Below, piece after piece: positions 1 through 8,179 of a stretch of DNA of 64,000 nucleotides. Source of the DNA: JBPYCR01 sp051846915 (GTDB lineage: Bacteria > Bacillota > Bacilli > Bacillales > Amphibacillaceae); assembly GCF_051846915.1 (NCBI RefSeq), contig NZ_JBPYCR010000010.1, forward strand, positions 1 to 64,000, given 5' to 3'. The first letter of the stretch is position 1. Every line of letters begins with the position of its first letter. The notes beneath the pieces were generated by a model. It was not told the DNA's origin. It did no database searches and saw only the letters and a program-made list of their open reading frames with translations. The position numbers were made by a program, and so were the translations under genes.

Positions 1-1
1 C

Positions 2-118
2 ATTACATCAGTCGCAGACAAGAGAAATCAAATACCAAGAAAATCTTTAAATTATCAAACACCATTGGAAACATTATCAAGGTACGTAAACGAATCAGAT
101 TTGTCTAGCTTATATTGA
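2..118 (+). CDS. IS30-family transposase, C-terminal fragment (cut by window edge)
   Basis: Reading frame 2 is open from the window edge for 38 codons and ends in TGA. The segment RNQIPRKSLNYQTPLE resembles the C-terminal tail of IS30-family transposases, which carry an N-x-x-PRK-x-LxYxTPLE motif after the DDE core, followed by a hydrophobic LSSLY end. Only the tail is in the window, so it cannot be said whether the full transposase is intact. The sequence after the stop (up to about 170) is AT-rich and may hold the right end of the element; its partner terminus is outside the window. Assignment rests on one motif. Confidence 0.6.
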   Translation: MTSVADKRNQIPRKSLNYQTPLETLSRYVNESDLSSLY

Positions 119-174
119 CAAATGAAACTATATATATTTTATCATACATATGACACGAATCAGACTCATATATG

Positions 175-212
175 CATTAAAAAATCCTAAACAAAAGTGT
201 CTAGGATTTAAT
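175..212 (-). terminator. Rho-independent terminator of tlp
   Basis: An 8-bp inverted repeat (182-189 with 202-209) is followed on the minus strand by a run of six T, just downstream of the tlp stop codon. Confidence 0.75.
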
Positions 213-216
213 CTTT

Positions 217-438
217 TTATCCACGAAATTCATTTTCATCTTTTATTTCCGCACGCATTCCTTCGATGGATTCTTCACGGCGCTTATTTTTTGATTTTAT
301 TTGTTGTTTTTGTTCCTCTGAAGCAAATTCCATTGATTCTTTAGCTTCGTCCATGTTTTCAAGTGTATTTTGTACCATACTTTGTAGCTTTTCTGCATTA
401 TCGGAACGATCATCGGGTTTTGCACGTTTATTATCCAA
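217..438 (-). CDS. tlp: Small acid-soluble spore protein Tlp
   Basis: 73-residue, highly charged, cysteine-free protein of the Tlp family, a minor small acid-soluble protein made in the forespore and stored in the spore core. The N-terminal motif PDDRSDNAEKLQ followed by a long Glu/Lys-rich helix with NMDEAKESMEFAS is diagnostic. The start is TTG at 438, preceded by AAAGGAG at a spacing of nine; the nearer ATG upstream is out of frame and hits a stop after three codons. A SigG-like promoter lies at 485-513 and a terminator follows the gene, so it appears monocistronic. In B. subtilis tlp is near citB (acnA), as here. Confidence 0.9.
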   Translation of the reverse strand: MDNKRAKPDDRSDNAEKLQSMVQNTLENMDEAKESMEFASEEQKQQIKSKNKRREESIEGMRAEIKDENEFRG

Positions 439-484
439 ACATATTCTCTCCTTTTATTAAAATTTGAATAGAAATCATCTGTTT

Positions 485-513
485 TAGTTTGTCTTATATA
501 CATTTTATTATGC
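485..513 (-). promoter_or_regulatory. SigG-like forespore promoter of tlp
   Basis: On the minus strand GCATA (513-509) and CAAACTA (491-485) are separated by 17 nt, close to the SigG consensus (GHATR, 17-18 nt, CATNHTA) with one mismatch in the -10. It lies about 45 nt upstream of the tlp start, which fits the forespore expression known for this family. Inferred from sequence only. Confidence 0.55.
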
Positions 514-553
514 AAAAAATTAACGCCTTTCTCCTATGAGAGAAAGACGTTAA
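514..553 (-). terminator. Strong terminator after the fbpB-like gene
   Basis: A 14-bp stem (TTAACGYCTTTCTC paired with GAGAAAGRCGTTAA, one non-pairing position) with a six-base loop is followed on the minus strand by TTTTTT. It separates the fbpB-like gene from the tlp promoter. Confidence 0.85.
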
Positions 554-564
554 CTTAATGGGTT

Positions 565-723
565 TTACTGCTTTACTTGTTGATCGGTCGAGTTTTTATA
601 AGATTCGTGCAGCTTATCTTCCACAGTTCGTTCAATTCGTTCCATGAAAATTTGGTTTTCCAATATATTCTGACGATTTTCAGCGACCAGATCGTCAAAA
701 GTAATTCTCTTTTTTAGCGAAAT
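565..723 (-). CDS. FbpB-family small basic protein, apparent ATT start
   Basis: Short protein (52 residues from the chosen start) with the pattern KKR-x-(T/S)F-x-x-LV-x-EN-x-x-x-(I/L)L-x-x-x-x-x-x-x-x-IE typical of the FbpB family (Fur-regulated small basic protein; the B. subtilis member helps the FsrA small RNA act in iron sparing). The only ATG in frame (756) has no Shine-Dalgarno sequence, whereas AAAGGGAG lies eight nucleotides before an ATT codon at 723, giving the family-typical beginning M-SLKKRITF. No convincing Fur box was found, so iron control here is not shown. It lies between acnA and tlp with its own terminator. Family call moderate; start codon is inference. Confidence 0.6.
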   Translation of the reverse strand: MSLKKRITFDDLVAENRQNILENQIFMERIERTVEDKLHESYKNSTDQQVKQ

Positions 724-793
724 GGCTATCACTCCCTTTATGGAAGTATTCCCCATTTGTTAATTAAATATACCATATGAACATAAAAATGGA

Positions 794-831
794 TAAAAAT
801 ATCACCCCTGTAAACATTTGCTTAAGGGGTG
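794..831 (-). terminator. acnA terminator
   Basis: CACCCCT (minus strand, 831-825) pairs with AGGGGTG (809-803), followed by GATATTTTTAT, immediately downstream of the acnA stop codon. Confidence 0.75.
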
Positions 832-840
832 AATGTAAAA

Positions 841-3552
841 TTATGCTTCTAGTTTACTGCGTAACACAAGTTGTAATATCCCGCCATGACGGTAGTAATT
901 AATTTCCACATCACTATCAAAACGAGCAATGGCTTTGAACTCAGTCTCTTTCCCTTCATCATCAACAGCGACAACAGTAACTTTTTGATTTGGTTCGACA
1001 CTTTCATCAATGTCTATGTTGAATTTTTCTTTTCCAGTCAGACCTAGCTTTTCAGCGTTTTGCCCTTTTTCAAATACTAACGGGATAACACCCATCATTA
1101 CAAGGTTGGAACGGTGAATCCGCTCGTAACTTTCTGCGATAACTGCTTTTATGCCTAATAGATTAGACCCTTTCGCAGCCCAGTCACGGGAGGAACCCAT
1201 ACCGTAATCTTTACCGCCCATCACGATTAATCCTGTGTCATCTTCTTTATATTTCATTGCAGCATCATATATTGGCATGACTTCGCCTGTTGGCCAATAG
1301 GTTGTATATCCACCTTCTGTGCCTGGAGCAAGCAAGTTACGAATTCGAATGTTTGCAAATGTCCCACGCATCATGACTTCGTGATTACCTCGGCGCGACC
1401 CATATGAGTTAAAGTTTCTAGGAGATACGCCTTGTTCCTGTAAATATTGTCCAGCAGGCATATCTTTAGCAATTGCTCCTGCAGGTGAAATGTGATCCGT
1501 CGTAATTGAATCTCCAAATTTACCAAGCGCGCGTAAATTATTCAACGGTTTAATTGAATCCAACTCTTTTGACAAGCCAGTAAAAAATGGCGGATTTTGA
1601 ATGTATGTTGATTCGCTATCCCATTCATATAAAGGCTCATCCGTTGTGTTAATTTCATTCCATTTATCATTTGATTCAAAGATATTTTCATACTCTTTGC
1701 GGAAGATTTCCGGATTTACAACACTGTTAACTGTTTTTTTGATTTCTTCCATAGAAGGCCAGATGTCTTTCATGTAAACAGCATTTCCATCCTTATCCTC
1801 GCCAATCGGCTCTTTTACTAAGTCGATGTCCACCGTTCCCGCCAATGCATAAGCAACGACAAGTGGCGGTGAAGCTAAATAATTCGCTTTTGTTAATGGG
1901 TGAATACGACCTTCAAAGTTCCGATTACCTGATAGAACAGAAGAAACAGTCAAATCATTTTCCATAATCGCCATTTCTATTTCTTCTCTTAGTGGCCCTG
2001 AGTTACCGATACAAGTCGTACATCCGTAACCAACAAGATTAAAGCCCAACTCATCAAGGTATTTGGACAAGCCGGAATCATCAAGGTATCTTGTTACTAC
2101 TGTCGACCCTGGTGCCAAAGAAGTTTTTACATATGCGGGAACTTCTAAGCCTTTTTCAACCGCATTTTTAGCTAAAAGACCTGCACCTAGCATAACATAT
2201 GGGTTTGATGTATTGGTACAAGATGTAATTGCTGCGATAGCCAATGCACCTGTTTTCATTACAGATTTTTCACCATTAGGATGTTCGATCGTTACTTCTT
2301 TGTCAAATTCTGATTTATCTAAACCAAAGCCTTGGTTTCCTACTGGAGCAGTGATGGCTTTATTGAATTCTTTTTTCATATTAGACAAAGCAATACGGTC
2401 TTGTGGTCGTTTTGGACCTGCCAGGTTTGGTTCCAATTCAGAAAGATTAATTTCTATTGTTTCTGTATATTCCGGATCCGGCTGGTCAGAAGAATACCAT
2501 AAGTTATTTGCTTTACAATATTTCTCAACGAGTGCAATTTGCTCTTCATCGCGACCTGTTAAGCGCAAGTAATTCAATGATTCATTGTCGACTGGGAAAA
2601 ACCCACAAGTAGCTCCATATTCCGGGGCCATGTTCGAGATGGTTGCACGATCCGCGAGTGGCATATCTTCTAGTCCTGGTCCGTAATATTCCACGAATTT
2701 CCCTACGACGTTCTTATCGCGCAACACTTGTGTAACGGTTAATGCGAGATCTGTTGCTGTTGTACCTTCAGGGAAACTTCCCGTGAACTTGACTCCGATT
2801 ACTTCAGGAGAAGGGAAATATGATGGTTGTCCAAGCATTCCTGCTTCCGCTTCAATTCCACCAACACCCCAACCGAGTACACCTAAACCGTTTATCATTG
2901 GTGTGTGTGAGTCTGTACCGACTAGAGAATCTGGAAATGTATCGATAGTTCCTTCTTCATTTTCAATTCCATGTACGACATTAGCTAAATATTCCAGGTT
3001 TACCTGGTGAACGATCCCTCTGGCTGGTGGTACAGCGCGATAGTTATCAAATGCTTTTTGTGCCCAGCTCAGAAATTGATAACGTTCTGCGTTACGTTCA
3101 AATTCCAAGTCCATATTTGCTTGTAAAGCAGCATGTGTACCATATTTATCAACTTGAACAGAATGGTCAATAACCAAATCGACTGGTACTTCCGGGTTAA
3201 TTTCGTTCGGATCTCCACCCATATCAACCATCGCTTTACGAAGTGATGCAAGGTCAACAACTGCCGGAACCCCTGTAAAGTCTTGTAAAATGACACGGGA
3301 AGGTTTAAACGGAACGTCTGTACCTTCTCCTTCTTTCGTACCCCATTTTGCCAAGCCTTTTACATGCTCATCTTTAATCACAGTTCCGTCATATTGACGT
3401 ATAACAGACTCCAATAAAACTCGAATGGAGAATGGCAGACGGGAAACGTTGCCTAATTTAGCATCCTCAATCCCTTTTAAATTATAATAGTTATACGTTT
3501 TGCCATTTAAATCAAAACTTTCTTTGATACGAAATGAATTGTTCTTCCCCAT
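841..3552 (-). CDS. acnA: Aconitate hydratase (aconitase A)
   Basis: Full-length 903-residue aconitase, converting citrate to isocitrate through cis-aconitate in the TCA cycle; the apo form in Bacillus is also an RNA-binding iron-responsive regulator (citB). The three [4Fe-4S] ligand cysteines are present: CTNTSNPY in the middle of the protein and CTTCIGNSG further on. The swivel domain near the C-terminus carries the GSSRDWAAKG signature. ATG start has AAAGGAG nine nucleotides upstream. It is transcribed alone, with a SigA-type promoter at 3652-3680 and a terminator behind it. Identification is secure. Confidence 0.98.
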   Translation of the reverse strand: MGKNNSFRIKESFDLNGKTYNYYNLKGIEDAKLGNVSRLPFSIRVLLESVIRQYDGTVIKDEHVKGLAKWGTKEGEGTDVPFKPSRVILQDFTGVPAVVDLASLRKAMVDMGGDPNEINPEVPVDLVIDHSVQVDKYGTHAALQANMDLEFERNAERYQFLSWAQKAFDNYRAVPPARGIVHQVNLEYLANVVHGIENEEGTIDTFPDSLVGTDSHTPMINGLGVLGWGVGGIEAEAGMLGQPSYFPSPEVIGVKFTGSFPEGTTATDLALTVTQVLRDKNVVGKFVEYYGPGLEDMPLADRATISNMAPEYGATCGFFPVDNESLNYLRLTGRDEEQIALVEKYCKANNLWYSSDQPDPEYTETIEINLSELEPNLAGPKRPQDRIALSNMKKEFNKAITAPVGNQGFGLDKSEFDKEVTIEHPNGEKSVMKTGALAIAAITSCTNTSNPYVMLGAGLLAKNAVEKGLEVPAYVKTSLAPGSTVVTRYLDDSGLSKYLDELGFNLVGYGCTTCIGNSGPLREEIEMAIMENDLTVSSVLSGNRNFEGRIHPLTKANYLASPPLVVAYALAGTVDIDLVKEPIGEDKDGNAVYMKDIWPSMEEIKKTVNSVVNPEIFRKEYENIFESNDKWNEINTTDEPLYEWDSESTYIQNPPFFTGLSKELDSIKPLNNLRALGKFGDSITTDHISPAGAIAKDMPAGQYLQEQGVSPRNFNSYGSRRGNHEVMMRGTFANIRIRNLLAPGTEGGYTTYWPTGEVMPIYDAAMKYKEDDTGLIVMGGKDYGMGSSRDWAAKGSNLLGIKAVIAESYERIHRSNLVMMGVIPLVFEKGQNAEKLGLTGKEKFNIDIDESVEPNQKVTVVAVDDEGKETEFKAIARFDSDVEINYYRHGGILQLVLRSKLEA

Positions 3553-3651
3553 ATGTGCTTACTCCTTTCAACATTGATGATTGGTCATCACTGTATCCAT
3601 TGTTATAAAAATTAGGTAAGTAAATATAAAAGAAACCCTCTATACCATTGT

Positions 3652-3680
3652 ATTTTATCTGAATGAATAGGATTAAACAA
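3652..3680 (-). promoter_or_regulatory. SigA-type promoter of acnA
   Basis: TTGTTT (3680-3675), 17-nt spacer and TAAAAT (3657-3652) on the minus strand, about 100 nt ahead of the acnA ATG. No clear CcpC dyad or catabolite-response element could be confirmed by eye in the remaining ~120 bp up to the kinase gene. Confidence 0.55.
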
Positions 3681-3800
3681 ATGTTTTGAAGTCTGTCACA
3701 TATAGTATTAAATTATTTGACATGATAATTAACACTTATCGTATATGTAATTTTATAAACTTTATTAAAAAATACATCACTGTTATTTTGGGATTGACGA

Positions 3801-4880
3801 TTATTTCCCCTTGTATTTTGGCAATATTATTCTGAAAGTACTGCCCTTATCTTTATTTTTAATAATTTTCAAATCGCCTTCATGGCATTGTAATATTTGT
3901 TTTGTTATCATTAATCCGAGTCCAGTTCCATTATCCTTTGTAGTAAAAAAGGGTTGCCCAAGTTTATTTATGAGTTCATCCGGTATTCCGATTCCTTCGT
4001 CTATTATATCGATTGCAATATGAGGCCCATACCCCTTTACACATATGGTTATTTTTCCGTTTGAATTACTTGCCTCTATACCATTTTTAACAAGATTGAT
4101 AAGCACTTGTTTAATTTGTGAACGATCACAATAAACATCATATGAATCGTTTGCTTTAAATATAAATTCTACATTCTTAAGTGTTGCCTGTGACTTTAAT
4201 AAAAGTAAAACATCTTCTATCATTGGTCCAATTGTTTCAATTTGCTTATCTTCCGTTAAAGGCTTAGAAATATTAAGGAGCTCTGAAGTGACCGATTCCA
4301 TTTTTTCCACTTCATCAATCATTATTTTATAATATTCCTCTTTTCGATTGACACCTGCTTGTAATAATTGTAAAAATCCTTTTATGGACGTAAGTGGGTT
4401 CCTTATTTCATGAGCGACACCTGCAGCAAGTTGCCCCGCTACAGCCATTTGTTCAGAATGGATGACTACACGATCCGCCTCTAGTTGTTTTGTTAGATCT
4501 TTAAGTGCAGCAACTACATAGGTTGTGTTATTTGTATGATCTACTATTTTTTTCAAACTACCTTCTAAGTAGACTTTTTGTCCATTTTTACCAATGATCC
4601 ACGTATTTGATTTATCTTTAGTAGAGGAGTTGTCTTTTGAAAAATTCAATATATACGAAAGTGTTTTTTCAGAAACCTTGTTTTGCCATTGCCTTCCAAG
4701 AAAGTCTACTTTATTGTATCCGAGTATATGTTGAATTGATTGAGAGACAAACAAGATTTCACCTGAATTATTTCCGACACATAAAATCATATCAGTGTTG
4801 GTATTCTCCAGCCATTCAAGAATTACATCCGGTAGAGTTGCAAGGTTTGTAAAATCATTTTCGACAGTGTCTATCTTCAT
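3801..4880 (-). CDS. PAS-domain sensor histidine kinase (sporulation-kinase-like)
   Basis: 359-residue soluble kinase with no membrane segment. A single PAS domain covers roughly residues 25-135 (IQHILGY core), followed by a HisKA dimerisation helix with the H-box AHEIRNPLTSIKGF (phospho-acceptor His157), then the HATPase domain with N-box (NLVKNGIEAS), G1 (DEGIGIP) and G2 (GTGLGL). The H-box and layout resemble KinA/KinE-type phosphorelay kinases of Bacillaceae that feed Spo0F/Spo0A; no partner response regulator is adjacent. GGGAGGG lies seven nucleotides before the ATG. B. subtilis has no kinase at this place beside aconitase. The role in sporulation is inference. Confidence 0.8.
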   Translation of the reverse strand: MKIDTVENDFTNLATLPDVILEWLENTNTDMILCVGNNSGEILFVSQSIQHILGYNKVDFLGRQWQNKVSEKTLSYILNFSKDNSSTKDKSNTWIIGKNGQKVYLEGSLKKIVDHTNNTTYVVAALKDLTKQLEADRVVIHSEQMAVAGQLAAGVAHEIRNPLTSIKGFLQLLQAGVNRKEEYYKIMIDEVEKMESVTSELLNISKPLTEDKQIETIGPMIEDVLLLLKSQATLKNVEFIFKANDSYDVYCDRSQIKQVLINLVKNGIEASNSNGKITICVKGYGPHIAIDIIDEGIGIPDELINKLGQPFFTTKDNGTGLGLMITKQILQCHEGDLKIIKNKDKGSTFRIILPKYKGK

Positions 4881-5101
4881 TTTTCATCCCTCCCTATTTA
4901 CTGTTATTATGTATACGTCGATTGCTACAAGATTATGACACTTGTATGTATAACTTTGCCGTATTATAATTAATATGAGATAATTTCTATTGAAGTTATA
5001 AGTAATGTTACTATAATTGGTAAAAAAAAGGAATCGTTTTTAACAGAATCCTTTAAAACTTTATGAAAATTTTAACTTATAAAAAGAAAATAGGTGGGTA
5101 G

Positions 5102-5584
5102 ATGTCAATTTTAATTGATTACTTTATCATATTCTGGGGATTTTTATTAATTGGATTAATGGCAATTGGCGGTTATTTTATGTTCCGCAAATTTTTAAAG
5201 CAATTGCCGAAAGAGGACGGAAAATCCGATATGTACTGGCAGCACCACTATATTAATGAAACACGGCACATGTGGCGTGAGAAGGAAAAAGCATTACTTG
5301 AGGAGTTAGTGGCACCGGTACCTGAACTGTTCAGAGATGTCGCAAGACAAACGATTGCAAGTAAAGTTGGTGAGGTGGCACTGCAACGAAACAAACAACA
5401 AATAACACAGGATATTCTAATTGAAGGGTATATTATTGCAACGCCGAAACGTGATCACCGCTTTTTGCGGAAAAAACTAAAAGAAAAACATATTGACGTA
5501 ACACCTTATGAACAATTCTTTGCCATGTCAAAGTCTGATTACCGAAGTAATTGGAAAAAGCGATACCAAATGGAAAATAAGTGA
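5102..5584 (+). CDS. DUF2621 membrane-anchored protein (YneK-like)
   Basis: 160-residue protein with an N-terminal membrane segment (about residues 8-28), then a charged cytoplasmic domain rich in Lys/Arg ending YRSNWKKRYQ. It matches the DUF2621 family by its EKALLEELVAPVPE-x-FRD core and by its place between ccdC and the aconitase region, as yneK in B. subtilis. Function is unknown. It is convergent with ccdC and both share the bidirectional terminator at 5585-5624. The ATG has a moderate AGGTGGG site. Confidence 0.7.
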   Translation: MSILIDYFIIFWGFLLIGLMAIGGYFMFRKFLKQLPKEDGKSDMYWQHHYINETRHMWREKEKALLEELVAPVPELFRDVARQTIASKVGEVALQRNKQQITQDILIEGYIIATPKRDHRFLRKKLKEKHIDVTPYEQFFAMSKSDYRSNWKKRYQMENK

Positions 5585-5624
5585 AAAATACGCCTAATCC
5601 AATAATAGGAAGGCGTATTTTTAT
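5585..5624. terminator. Bidirectional terminator between the DUF2621 gene and ccdC
   Basis: AAATACGCCT (5586-5595) pairs with AGGCGTATTT (5611-5620), with A-tract and T-tract on the two sides, between convergent stop codons. The last codons of ccdC reach into the T-tract. Confidence 0.85.
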
Positions 5625-6097
5625 ATTGAATAAGCGGAAACCTTTTTCTTTAGTTTATAAAATTTGTATAGCATTGCCATCCTCCAGGTGAAAATCATAC
5701 CAAATCCAAGCAAAAAAAACATCCCGCTTGTTTCCCCTAAAGAAATAGTAGATCCAATAATTAATTTAATAACAATACGGATAATAAGTAACCCAAATAA
5801 TATAAAAACAAATGACTTGGAAGGAATTAGGTAAATATCTTTATTGCGTATTTCAAACTTCGATGTTCGTATTAAAAAAATCGAAAAAACCATACCGATA
5901 CCAAGTGCTTCAATTACTTCTATACCTTTTAATTGAAATGGAGGGAATAAAAACATAAATGCACCAGTACTCATAAATAAAGGCGGTAAAATAATTTTCT
6001 TTACGGAGGCAGGCTTTTGCGCGGCTTTCAATCGTATAAAAATCATTGTCACAGCCATACACGCAGCAAAAATTGTGCTTACTATTAACCAAAACAT
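5621..6097 (-). CDS. ccdC: CcdC family membrane protein
   Basis: About 158 residues with four to five hydrophobic spans; the segment IFIRLKAAQKPASVKKIILPP and FFMSTGA-like FMSTGAFMF motif match CcdC (YneJ). The gene sits next to ccdA/ccdB in Bacillus but was not found to be needed for cytochrome c maturation there, so its function is open. The frame extends upstream to an ATG at 6139 that overlaps the ccdB stop, but the ATG at 6097 gives the family length and starts right before the first membrane helix; neither start has a strong ribosome binding site. Confidence 0.8.
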   Translation of the reverse strand: MFWLIVSTIFAACMAVTMIFIRLKAAQKPASVKKIILPPLFMSTGAFMFLFPPFQLKGIEVIEALGIGMVFSIFLIRTSKFEIRNKDIYLIPSKSFVFILFGLLIIRIVIKLIIGSTISLGETSGMFFLLGFGMIFTWRMAMLYKFYKLKKKVSAYSI

Positions 6098-6131
6098 GCA
6101 ATCACACTTCTTTCGAACTCCATCAACAACT

Positions 6132-6503
6132 TCATCCATCCGTCCAATTTAATACCCGATTTACTGTCTCCAGTACTCTGTTTTCATCAAATGGTTTCAC
6201 AATAAAATCCTTTGCGCCCAGTTCAATTGCTTGTACAATTGTTCTTTGTTGCCCCATTGCAGAACACATAATCACCTTTGCATCTGGGTCTATTTGTTTG
6301 ATTGCTTTTATCGCTTCAATTCCATTCATAATCGGCATCGTTATATCTAACGTAACTAAATCCGGTTCTGTTTGTGTATAAAGTTCAATTGCTTCTTCCC
6401 CATTACTGGCTTTTCCAACAATTTGATGATTTGCCTGCTGCAAAATGTGTTCAAGCGTAACTTTCATAAAATTAGCGTCATCGACAATTAGTATTCTAGC
6501 CAC
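6132..6503 (-). CDS. ccdB: CcdB, stand-alone CheY-like response regulator
   Basis: 123-residue receiver domain without an output domain. Acidic pocket residues Asp8/Asp9, phospho-acceptor Asp53 (LVTLDITMP) and the conserved Lys in the KPF motif near residue 104 are all visible. It corresponds to YneI (CcdB) of the ccdA cluster in B. subtilis. Its cognate kinase and target are unknown. It is followed closely by ccdC and preceded by the mnhB-like gene 34 bp upstream, so the three are probably cotranscribed. Confidence 0.85.
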   Translation of the reverse strand: MARILIVDDANFMKVTLEHILQQANHQIVGKASNGEEAIELYTQTEPDLVTLDITMPIMNGIEAIKAIKQIDPDAKVIMCSAMGQQRTIVQAIELGAKDFIVKPFDENRVLETVNRVLNWTDG

Positions 6504-6536
6504 TATTCTTCCTCCAATAGGTGTATGATCAATAGA

Positions 6537-6965
6537 CTAAATTCGATCATCTGCAATGGTCAATATGATTGTAACCGTTGTTCCCAAAACAGTTAAAAAT
6601 ACGCCAATATCAAATAACATGGCCGTCGCCAATTCCAATTCTCCGAAAAAAGGAACAGTTATATGACCAAAAGTCTGAGTCAAAAATGGAACACCAAACA
6701 GCAATGAACCTAGACCAGTTAAAACTGCAATTAGTAGCCCAATAGGTACTAAAGTAATAAAGTTGATTGGAAGTATTTTTTCCACTGTATGCTTGCCGTA
6801 CGACATGTACATAAGCAAGATAGCAGCTGATGTCGTCAATCCACCAACAAATCCGCCGCCAGGCGAATTGTGTCCGGCCATAAGTAAGTAAAAGGCAAAT
6901 CCTAGCAAAATAAATACAATTAATGAAGTTGTTGTTTTTAAAATTAAGTCATTCGGTTTACTCAC
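6537..6965 (-). CDS. Orphan MnhB/MrpB-type Na+/H+ antiporter subunit
   Basis: 142-residue membrane protein with four predicted helices. The loop GHNSPGGGFVGGL is the hallmark of MnhB/MrpB, and the C-terminal FDIGVFLTVLGT fits too. MrpB is normally one of six or seven subunits (Mrp A-G) of a cation/proton antiporter encoded in one operon; here no other mrp gene is in the window and the gene lies between ccdA and ccdB. GTG start with AAGGAG at a spacing of eight. It may work alone, join a complex encoded elsewhere, or have been recruited to a new role; this cannot be told from sequence. Confidence 0.85.
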   Translation of the reverse strand: MSKPNDLILKTTTSLIVFILLGFAFYLLMAGHNSPGGGFVGGLTTSAAILLMYMSYGKHTVEKILPINFITLVPIGLLIAVLTGLGSLLFGVPFLTQTFGHITVPFFGELELATAMLFDIGVFLTVLGTTVTIILTIADDRI

Positions 6966-7027
6966 TCTAATTTCTCCTTATGCTTGTGTATAACTATTAT
7001 CATAATATATAACACAAATAATTTCTA

Positions 7028-7732
7028 TTAAAATCCGTAAAAACCAAAATAACCGGCAAGAAATGAAGTGAGTTTTGTCATCCAATCAAAAAATAACGCA
7101 ATACCGAAAAATATCATGATATATCCACCAATTTTAACAAATTTCAAGCTGTTTTTCTTAATCCAGGAAAGCTTGCTGGTGAAAAATGACAAAATTAGAA
7201 AAGGTATAGAGAAACCTAATGCATAGCTTATCATTAAAAGCATTCCTTGATCCGGGTGTGAGGCAGCAAGTGATATGATAAAGACTAAAATTGGTCCTGT
7301 ACATGGAGTCCACCCCATAGAAAAAGCCATACCGATAATAAACGACCCAAAAAACCCGGCAGGTCTATTTTTAAAAGTAACCTTTTTGTCCCTCATTAAA
7401 AATTGAAAGTTCAGCACCCCAACAATGACGAGACCGAAGAACGTAATAAGTATCGCACCAATTTGCCTTATAATGTCCTGGTATACTTTAAAAAATTCAG
7501 CTACAAATGTTGTTCCAAAGCCCATCATAATAAAAATACTTGAAAATCCAAGTAAGAATACAATCGTATGAATTAAGCTCTTCTTCGTAAGTTTACTGTT
7601 ATCTTCATTTAATTCGCTCACACTCATACCAGTAATATATGATAGAAACGCTGGAAAGAGTGGTAATACACATGGTGATATAAATGAAAGAAACCCGGCA
7701 CCAAAAGCAAGTAAAACATTCACTTCAGACAT
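7028..7732 (-). CDS. ccdA: Cytochrome c biogenesis thiol-disulfide transporter CcdA
   Basis: 234-residue polytopic membrane protein of the CcdA/DsbD family that carries reducing equivalents across the membrane to reduce apocytochrome c or sporulation thioredoxins (StoA). The two redox cysteines are seen in SPCVLPLFPAFLSY (helix 1) and GWTPCTGPI (helix 4). The start was placed at the ATG giving MSEVNVLLAFGAGFLSF, which matches the family; it has AAAGGA upstream, whereas the in-frame GTG at 7750 lies before that site. Heads a likely operon with mnhB-like, ccdB and ccdC. Confidence 0.92.
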   Translation of the reverse strand: MSEVNVLLAFGAGFLSFISPCVLPLFPAFLSYITGMSVSELNEDNSKLTKKSLIHTIVFLLGFSSIFIMMGFGTTFVAEFFKVYQDIIRQIGAILITFFGLVIVGVLNFQFLMRDKKVTFKNRPAGFFGSFIIGMAFSMGWTPCTGPILVFIISLAASHPDQGMLLMISYALGFSIPFLILSFFTSKLSWIKKNSLKFVKIGGYIMIFFGIALFFDWMTKLTSFLAGYFGFYGF

Positions 7733-7847
7733 AGATTTCATCCTTTCCACATTCGCTGTATCTTATTTTAACAGAAAACATGGTGAAGAGTGTTGTATTA
7801 GTATGACAATTAACTGACTCTTTTTAATTACAATCTGTGTACATACT

Positions 7848-7890
7848 AAAACCACTTTTTAAGAAGTTCATCCATAAAAGTGGTTTTGTT
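7848..7890 (-). terminator. Terminator of yneF
   Basis: AAAACCACTTTTT (7848-7860) pairs with AAAAGTGGTTTT (7876-7887), with T/A-rich flanks, between yneF and ccdA. Confidence 0.75.
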
Positions 7891-7906
7891 TACACGTATA
7901 TTATAA

Positions 7907-8134
7907 TTACTGTTTATCCATCTGATTATTCATGGAGCGCATCATTTGATTAATTTTCTTCTGCGATGGTTTCTGCCCCATTTGCATCATTAGTGTACGC
8001 AACATTTGCTCATTAATAGGTGGATTCTTCTTCAAATAATTCATCATATATTTTCTAGCGATGAAAAATCCGAGCGCAACACCGGCAATTAACGCTGCGA
8101 CAGCAATTAGTACAACCCAAATCCAACTTAACAT
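7907..8134 (-). CDS. yneF: UPF0154 membrane-anchored protein YneF
   Basis: 75 residues: one N-terminal membrane helix (about 4-24) followed by the conserved ARKYMMNYLKKNPPINEQMLR-type segment in which basic residues and NPPI/NE are typical of the UPF0154 family. Function unknown; found across Bacillaceae and lactic acid bacteria, and next to sirA and tkt here exactly as in B. subtilis. Confidence 0.9.
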   Translation of the reverse strand: MLSWIWVVLIAVAALIAGVALGFFIARKYMMNYLKKNPPINEQMLRTLMMQMGQKPSQKKINQMMRSMNNQMDKQ

Positions 8135-8179
8135 TAAAAAACTTCCTCCCTCGTGTTGTCTCTACTACATTATATTAAA

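Noticed and set aside
740..805. Possible Fur box upstream of the fbpB-like gene
   Set aside because: GATA-TTTT-TATC near 800 has the wrong spacing for the 7-1-7 Fur motif and falls in the acnA terminator tail.
2063..2572. 169-codon plus-strand open frame inside acnA
   Set aside because: Lies fully antisense to a secure aconitase gene, no ribosome binding site, no recognisable domain; a shadow frame.
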